From WRIS01 sp964345475 (GTDB lineage: Bacteria > Actinomycetota > Coriobacteriia > Coriobacteriales > Eggerthellaceae), in contig CAYFQW010000031.1 in NCBI GenBank assembly GCA_964345475.1, positions 1 to 8,621 of the forward strand: 8,621 nucleotides of DNA. Direction: 5' to 3'. The notes beneath the pieces were generated by a model that was given only the letters and a program-made list of their open reading frames with translations, searched no databases and was not told the origin of the DNA. Positions 4,605-8,621 of this stretch are shown here, piece after piece (position 1 is the first letter of the stretch; each line of letters starts with the position of its first letter). Position numbers and translations under genes: made by a program.

Positions 4605-6044
4605 TCAGCCTTTTCTCCGTATAAGAACAACTGATGCACTAAAAGCTATCCCAGCCGCAATAAGAAGCTCCGTTGCAAGGGCAATATGATATGCATTGGA
4701 GTCGCTGGTGCGCACGAGCTTTCCTGTCGAGGGTACGGGCTTGGGGTCGCCCAAAGGCTTGCTTGGCACAGGGGTTCCGCCGCCCTCAGTGGTGCCGTTG
4801 CTATCAGTGGTTCCATTGTTNNNNNNNNNNNNNNNNNNNNNNNNNNNNNNNNNNNNNNNNNNNNNNNNNNNNNNNNNNNNNNNNNNNNNNNNNNNNNNNN
4901 NNNNNNNNNNNNNNNNNNNNGTGGTTCCATTGTTATCAGCAGGAACGGGCTTGTATGTGGCCCACACAACAAGATCTTCCTGGATGTTTGAGAAATCCTT
5001 ATCCCATCCGGTGAAGGCAAAATCTGTGCGGCTCGGATCCGAAGGAGCTACTGCGCTGTCACCTTGCACAATCACCTGCGTGGAGAGTAAGGCGCCATCC
5101 CAGTCGACAAAAGTCACCGTAAAGCTTTCCATCTCAACGAATTTCAAAGCCCCTCCTAGGTAGGCCTGGCCATCTAAAAGTGTCTCGAAACTGGCCCCGT
5201 CAAGTGTATCAGTATCAAAAAGACCCGTTAGCGGATCGTAGGACGATACACCCAGCGAAAAAATATTGAGGCTGTGCGATGCAGCTGGCGGCAGCCAAGC
5301 GTCTGTGCTCACATACCCACCTGAGCCAGCGGCTATAACCGGCACGGTAACTACCTGGCTCGCTCCCTGCCATCCATAGCCTATAAGGCCAACGGGCATG
5401 CCCTTTATAAAGAGGAGATTGTTGTTTTGACGATTAAGCTGAGTCAGATTTGGGTTGTTGCTTAAGTCGAGAGCCCTAAGACTGTTTCCCTCGACGCCAA
5501 GATTAGCCAGGAGCGTATTGGCACTCACATCAAGGGACTCGAGGTTGTTGTTGGCGCAATTAAGATCGGTCAAGAGCGTGTTGGAGCTCACGTCGAGAGT
5601 GCTTAGATTGTTGTCTTGGCAATAAAGAATGTGCAGACCCGTGTTCTGGTTCAAGTTGATGTTATCGAGATTGTTGCCATGGAAGTCTAAGCCGAACAGA
5701 TTCGTATTCTCGCTTACGTCAAGTGATGAAAGAAAGTTGGCAGAACAGTTAAGGTAGGCAAGATTTTTAAAATAGGCCAGGCCTGTGATGTGGTAAATCC
5801 CTTTGTTGGCAACGATTATAGAGGTTACATCTTCAGCCTCAGCCTGTGAAAGGAGGTAGTCTCCCCCCGCATACTTGTCGTTCACCCATTTCTCTCCATA
5901 TAGAATCGGGGAGGTTGGTGATGCCAACAGCTACGGGCCAAGGATCCGCATAAGCCTCCTCAGAAGAAGCGACAATGGACACAAGGAATAATGAGACAGT
6001 ACGGTGAGAGTCGCAGGAAGTATCCTGCTTTTAGCGGTGTTCAT
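4605..6044 (-). CDS. BspA-like leucine-rich-repeat cell-surface protein, start region broken by two compensating frameshifts
   Basis: Secreted, probably wall-anchored protein. GAGGGAGGGG lies 6 nt before ATG 6044, which opens MNTAKSRILPATLTVLS, a signal-peptide start. The hydrophobic core then continues only in another frame (LFLVSIVASSEEAYA, cleavage AYA|DPWP), which runs through LPDSIWRE. The body resumes in the original frame at WVNDKYAGGDYLLSQAE. One base is missing near 5988-6005 and one extra A sits in the AAA at 5889-5891. The frame of the body alone opens at TTG 5927 just after TAG 5933-5931, without a ribosome site. The body has five to six 21-residue LRRs (LxxLDVSxNTxL, 5364-5760), a Listeria-Bacteroides-type repeat (VTFVDWDGALLSTQ to GWDKDFSNI), a DNNGTT-type linker containing a 100-N gap, then LVRTSDSN, a hydrophobic helix and RRKG, like a sortase signal. 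The likely role is host or matrix adhesion. It is either a pseudogene, phase-variable, or affected by draft-sequence errors. Confidence 0.82.
4785..4942 (-). repeat. Hexapeptide tandem repeat (D-N/S-N-G-T-T) flanking a sequence gap
   Basis: On the coding strand the left flank of the gap reads ADNNGT and the right flank NNGTTDSNGTTEGG, so an 18-bp unit coding Asp-Asn/Ser-Asn-Gly-Thr-Thr is present at least three times. The repeat forms the low-complexity stalk before the wall-anchor region. Copy number is hidden in the gap. Such 18-bp units commonly expand and contract and collapse in assembly. Confidence 0.7.
4821..4920. other. Assembly gap (100 N)
   Basis: Exactly 100 N, the conventional placeholder for a gap of unknown size. 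It lies inside the LRR surface-protein gene between copies of an 18-bp repeat. Keeping the repeat in register across the gap would need 4 + 18n bases, and 100 does not fit that series. The open frame survives only because 100 leaves the same remainder as 4 when divided by 3. Confidence 0.97.
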
Positions 6045-6294
6045 AGAGAGCCCCTCCCTCGCCGAGTTTTCAATGTTTCCCCTTCGGCATACAGATATTT
6101 AGGCTATACTGTGCACACGCGTAAAGCATAGAACACACAAAAGGTTTACGTCTAGATATAATTCGACTATCGAGCGGAATTGTTTGATATTTGGACATAT
6201 TTTGTAAGAATATGGAGAAACCTGCTCAGCAATCTCCTTTGCAAGCCTCAATTATCTGCTTTTGCGTCCGTTGGTAGAATTAATCCTGCAAGTT
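6045..6294. other. Divergent intergenic region, LRR protein / FabG-like SDR
   Basis: AT-rich region without a supported gene. For the minus-strand LRR gene I see only a poor promoter candidate: TTTACG (6124-6119) and CTAAAT (6101-6096) with 17 bp between. The 8-bp palindrome TGTGCACA (6110-6117) lies in that spacer and could be a regulator site. The remainder, 6130-6290, shows no open frame with a ribosome binding site. Confidence 0.45.
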
Positions 6295-6322
6295 TTGAGG
6301 CGGTCAAACAAGTTCCTATATT
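6295..6322 (+). promoter_or_regulatory. Promoter of the FabG-like SDR gene
   Basis: TTGAGG (6295-6300), a 16-bp spacer and TATATT (6317-6322): four of six and five of six consensus bases. A start near 6330 leaves a leader of about 55 nt. The palindromes at 6325-6357 lie right over the predicted start, a normal place for a repressor. Confidence 0.55.
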
Positions 6323-6324
6323 GT

Positions 6325-6357
6325 TTACGCTGTAAGTATCCAAAATACACGAGTGTA
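6325..6357. promoter_or_regulatory. Paired palindromes, candidate operator of the FabG-like SDR gene
   Basis: Two perfect palindromes are present: TTACGCTGTAA (6325-6335, arms TTAC/GTAA) and TACACGAGTGTA (6346-6357, arms TACAC/GTGTA). Together they also make a wider dyad, TTTAC..GTAT around CCAAA against ATAC..GTAAA. They sit just downstream of the -10 box, fitting repression by a TetR- or MarR-like dimer. The regulator is not in the window. Confidence 0.42.
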
Positions 6358-6385
6358 AAAATACTGTATGAGAGGAGCTTGAATT

Positions 6386-7144
6386 ATGTTTGATTATTCT
6401 GGTCGCAAGGTTGTGGTCTCCGGCGCTTCATCGGGTATCGGAAGAGAGATTGCCCTAACCTACGCAAAACTCGGAGCGGATGTTGTTGTTCTGGCTCGTC
6501 GCCTAGAACGCCTCGAGCAATTGGCAGAAGAAATTGAGGGGCTCGGCGTTAAGGCCTTCCCCATCCAATGTGACGTAACCGACGACGAGCAAATTGCAAA
6601 CGCTTGCGCGCAAGCAAAAGAAGCCCTGGGTAAGTTTGACGTTTTGGTAAACGTTGCCGGCTCAAGCAAGCCAGGATCTGTTTTGGAAATGACCAACGAG
6701 GCCTGGGATTTCACCATCGAAATCGATCTTACCTCCGTATTTAAAGTAACCCGAGAATTTGCGAAAGATATGGTTGAAAACGGCTATGGCCGCGTAATCA
6801 ATATCGCTTCGATGTATGGGCTTTTAGGCACCAACCAGCATGCATGCGCCTACCATGCGTCTAAAGCAGGCGTCATTAACTATACCCGCGCAGCTGCTGC
6901 AGAGCTCGGCAAGCAGGGCGTAACTGTCAACTCAATTTGCCCGGGCTATATAATGACCGAGCTGACCGAGGAAACAATGTCTACTGATGAATTCAAGCAG
7001 TATACCGATTTGACTGTTCCTATGGGACGCTTTGGTGAAACTAAAGAAATTGCAGCTGCAGCAGCCTTCCTGGGATCAGAAGAAGCTTCCTACGTAACCG
7101 GCGTTGCCCTTCCTGTTGACGGCGGATGGTCAAGCTGCAAATAG
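6386..7144 (+). CDS. FabG-like short-chain dehydrogenase/reductase
   Basis: 252-residue cytoplasmic SDR of the classical type, NAD(P)-dependent. It has SGASSGIG at 12-19, CDV at 62-64 (adenine contact), NVAG at 89-92, Ser142, Tyr156 and Lys160 in AYHASK, the CPG motif at 185-187 and the C-terminal VTGVALPVDGG. Arg38-Arg39 favour NADP(H). The fourth tetrad residue, normally Asn in a VNLTSVF-type segment, is Asp114 (IEIDLTSVF), as I recall for some gluconate 5-dehydrogenase-like SDRs. The enzyme may therefore act on a sugar acid, carbonyl or steroid-type alcohol instead of 3-oxoacyl-ACP. No fatty-acid synthesis genes are next to it. AGAGGAG is 8 nt before ATG 6386, a strong start. The gene stands alone, with its own promoter, palindromes and terminator, suggesting a substrate-induced single enzyme. 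Substrate is unproven. Confidence 0.92.
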   Translation: MFDYSGRKVVVSGASSGIGREIALTYAKLGADVVVLARRLERLEQLAEEIEGLGVKAFPIQCDVTDDEQIANACAQAKEALGKFDVLVNVAGSSKPGSVLEMTNEAWDFTIEIDLTSVFKVTREFAKDMVENGYGRVINIASMYGLLGTNQHACAYHASKAGVINYTRAAAAELGKQGVTVNSICPGYIMTELTEETMSTDEFKQYTDLTVPMGRFGETKEIAAAAAFLGSEEASYVTGVALPVDGGWSSCK

Positions 7145-7159
7145 TTTTGAGATAATAAG

Positions 7160-7190
7160 CTTAGGCTTGCAGGGTGTATGGAGGCCTAAG
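7160..7190 (+). repeat. Inverted repeat after the SDR gene
   Basis: CTTAGGC (7160-7166) and GCCTAAG (7184-7190), perfect 7-bp arms with a 17-nt loop, 16 bp after the stop. No T-run follows, so it is probably an mRNA 3'-end stem upstream of the main terminator. Confidence 0.4.
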
Positions 7191-7225
7191 ATTCGCATTT
7201 CGAGCAAAGCTTGCAAAATGATTAT

Positions 7226-7257
7226 AGGCTTCGAACGATTTGTTCGGAGCCTCTTTT
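7226..7257 (+). terminator. Intrinsic terminator of the FabG-like SDR gene
   Basis: AGGCTTCGAAC (7226-7236), loop GATTT, GTTCGGAGCCT (7242-7252), then CTTTT. The 11-bp stem has one T-G wobble. On the minus strand the hairpin is followed by ATAATC, so it could serve weakly for the convergent minus-strand operon, for which no other terminator was seen. Confidence 0.85.
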
Positions 7258-7315
7258 ACATATGTGCTCGAGGTTATACTTCAGGAGCTTTTTGGCAGCC
7301 TAGCGTTTAATGTTG

Positions 7316-7474
7316 TTATAGCAGTGCGGTAAACACTCCATATCCACCAAACACAGCGAGAACAGCCCCGATGAAAAATAAAACAATACGTAATTTGTTT
7401 TCAAGCAGCTTACCCGCTATCAAGATAACGATTCCTAGCACGAGCGAAACCAAATACACCATCATTGTTGACAT
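7316..7474 (-). CDS. Small membrane protein, 52 residues, two predicted helices
   Basis: The frame starts at ATG 7474 (MSTMMVYLVSLVLG) and ends with TAA at 7318-7316. Residues 5-21 and 29-50 are hydrophobic and separated by the charged turn GKLLENKLR, so a two-helix hairpin with both ends on the same side is likely. AAAGG about 8 nt upstream may serve as ribosome binding site. It begins 12 bp after the stop of the DUF4230 gene on the same strand, so the two are very probably co-transcribed and possibly translationally coupled. I recognise no family. Glycine spacing in the second helix (FFIGAVLAVFGGYG) could favour helix packing. It could be a partner or accessory of the DUF4230 protein. A lone small frame carries some risk of being chance, but its composition and position argue for a real gene. 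Confidence 0.7.
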   Translation of the reverse strand: MSTMMVYLVSLVLGIVILIAGKLLENKLRIVLFFIGAVLAVFGGYGVFTALL

Positions 7475-7486
7475 GGCACGGCCTTT

Positions 7487-8308
7487 CTATTTGAAAATGA
7501 CTTGATATTCAGAAGAATCTTCCCAGCCTGTGAGAGTGTTGCGGATGACATTTTCAGCATTGGTACGCGCTTCCTCCATGGTGGCTGCATCTTCCAGGAT
7601 AGAATTCTCCTCTGTGGCTTTGATGCTCCCAATGAATTCATTGGATAGATCGAAGTCTACGTCTCGACTGAAAACATCATTCTTGAGGGTGTAGGATTCA
7701 GTATTTTCGTTATCGAAATCGCTGTATAGAATACCGATTTCAGGAAGCCTCAGTGTTATCACTTTTTCTTCTTGGTCAACTTTTAAGTCGATGTTAGCAA
7801 TATCGAAACCTAAGCCGACTGTCCCTCTGTAAGCGATCAAAGTAGAGTTTTCCGTAAAGGGTAAATTCCAGTTGCCCAAGGGAGTAGGGATGCTCTTCGA
7901 ACCCCCCTCCACCAGGAAGTCTGCATAGTGAACTTTGGTAATGGTCAGCTCACTGCTTGCTTCAAGGGTTCTTTCGAGCTCGTAGATACTAATATTCGGA
8001 CCCTGCTCATTGTTGGGAAAAAACATCGCAAATCCGAAGCTTGTACCTACAATAAAAAGGCTGGCAGCAGCTCCGGCGGCGCATCCAAGTACAAAAATAC
8101 CAACTTTTTCAAAGAAAGAACGTACGGTATTTCTTCGCTTTGGTTTCTGCTTCTTCCTATCTCTTGTATAGGAAATCGGCGTAGAAAACTCCTCCTCTGA
8201 TACAGCAGGCGTGTATGTATCATAATTGTCTTTGTCTTCTATCTTCCAGCGGTTTCTTTTTCTGTAAGTTTCTTTGTCGTCCTCTGGAAAATCCCCATCA
8301 CTGTTCAT
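7487..8308 (-). CDS. DUF4230 domain membrane-anchored protein
   Basis: 273-residue protein of unknown function. Residues 1-65 are highly charged and end in a basic stretch (DRKKQKPKRRN), one hydrophobic helix spans about 68-98 (IFVLGCAAGAAASLFIVG...), and the remainder lies outside the membrane. The outer part has the DUF4230 signature as I recall it: a LERTLEASSELTITKVHY segment, then IAYRGTVGLGFDIANIDLKV, then ITLRLPEIGILYSDFD. Basic residues before the helix predict an N-in orientation. The start is taken at ATG 8308, because TAGGGAG lies 6 nt upstream; ATG 8326 adds six residues with no ribosome site. A perfect TATAAT is found at 8349-8344. It precedes the 52-residue membrane protein by 12 bp. 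DUF4230 proteins are widespread in anaerobic Gram-positives, and no role is established to my knowledge. Confidence 0.85.
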   Translation of the reverse strand: MNSDGDFPEDDKETYRKRNRWKIEDKDNYDTYTPAVSEEEFSTPISYTRDRKKQKPKRRNTVRSFFEKVGIFVLGCAAGAAASLFIVGTSFGFAMFFPNNEQGPNISIYELERTLEASSELTITKVHYADFLVEGGSKSIPTPLGNWNLPFTENSTLIAYRGTVGLGFDIANIDLKVDQEEKVITLRLPEIGILYSDFDNENTESYTLKNDVFSRDVDFDLSNEFIGSIKATEENSILEDAATMEEARTNAENVIRNTLTGWEDSSEYQVIFK

Positions 8309-8343
8309 AGTGCTCCCTACTCGCATAGAAGTACAAGACCTCC

Positions 8344-8349
8344 ATTATA
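8344..8349 (-). promoter_or_regulatory. -10 box of the DUF4230 operon
   Basis: Perfect TATAAT on the minus strand, 35 bp upstream of the chosen start. No good -35 is seen 16-18 bp further up (TAAAGG at best), so an activator may be involved, or the element may be fortuitous. A start near 8337 fits a short leader. Confidence 0.45.
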
Positions 8350-8621
8350 TTCGATTAGAGAAAGATCCTTTAGGTTTTTCAGTATTATGCGTAATCAAAT
8401 AGGTTTCTATAGTTAGCCTTGACCTCTATCTATTCGAACAGGTCCTTCAAACCCCGTTGATACAGTATGGAGACACGTTGCCTGCGTGTATAATATTTGC
8501 AAGGATGAGAACCGGAACGAATCTTGGTAAACGTTATAGAAGCTTGAGGAGCAAAGACCCATAACCCTGCTGGCTATGCATCGATGGTTTTTTGCAGCAA
8601 TACTTTGCGAGATCAGAGAGT
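8350..8621. other. Right-edge stretch without an identified gene
   Basis: About 270 bp. On the plus strand there is a perfect TATAAT at 8489-8494, without a -35 at normal spacing, pointing out of the window. Downstream, ATG 8576 and ATG 8584 open frames that run to the edge, but neither has a ribosome binding site; GAGGAG at 8544-8549 is too far away. The region 8500-8621 may be the leader of a gene or RNA beyond the window. No tRNA or known riboswitch is recognisable. Confidence 0.4.

Noticed and set aside
4575..4606. Direct repeat of AGCCGCTAC (minus strand) at and just after the LRR stop codon
   Set aside because: Nine bases repeated once across the stop codon is within what duplication or chance gives. 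No mobile-element ends or target-site logic accompany it.
5927..5933. TTG at 5927 as the true start of the LRR protein
   Set aside because: No ribosome binding site and no signal peptide follow it, whereas a complete ribosome site and signal peptide are visible upstream from 6044 once two single-base shifts are allowed.
8500..8621. T-box or other known riboswitch at the right edge
   Set aside because: I looked for T-box, SAM, TPP, cobalamin and glycine signature sequences and found none. The region is also cut by the window end.

Overview
This 8.6-kb window appears to be chromosomal DNA from a mid-GC, probably anaerobic, host-associated bacterium. The mix of a 21-residue leucine-rich-repeat surface protein with a Listeria-Bacteroides-type repeat, a sortase-like tail, an FtnA-type ferritin, several short-chain dehydrogenases and a DUF4230 protein fits Coriobacteriia (Eggerthellaceae-like) best, with Bacillota as the alternative. 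This placement is inference from gene content. A 100-N block marks a scaffold gap in a draft assembly.

Left edge (1-657): a ferritin gene on the minus strand ends at a strong intrinsic terminator. A few bases beyond the terminator, the last 53 bases of the window read (minus strand) like the 5' end of a group II intron of class C, the class known to insert next to terminators. The intron continues off the window. Between ferritin and the next gene lies a 382-bp divergent intergenic region with a perfect inverted repeat that looks like an operator.

Middle, plus strand (1040-4275): four enzymes follow one another: a 3-hydroxyacyl-CoA dehydrogenase with its own terminator, an OsmC-like thiol peroxidase preceded by a leader that can fold in two mutually exclusive ways, a small flavin-binding split-barrel protein, and a short-chain dehydrogenase (SDR). 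The last three have no obvious terminators between them and may be co-transcribed.

Minus strand (4605-6044): a BspA-like LRR surface protein. Its natural start, ribosome binding site and signal peptide can be seen at 6044, but two single-base frameshifts of opposite sign separate the signal peptide from the body. The gene also contains the 100-N gap, flanked by a hexapeptide repeat, and its cell-wall sorting signal is atypical.

Right part: a FabG-like SDR (6386-7144, plus) has a promoter with palindromes just downstream of the -10 box and a good terminator. Convergent to it is a minus-strand pair: a DUF4230 membrane-anchored protein followed 12 bp later by a 52-residue two-helix membrane protein. 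The last 310 bp hold promoter-like elements in both directions but no gene I can identify. I found no tRNA, rRNA, CRISPR array or insertion sequence. No clearly new defence or mobile system is visible. The best candidates for a second look are the intron next to the terminator, the OsmC leader, the broken surface-protein start and the DUF4230/small-protein pair.
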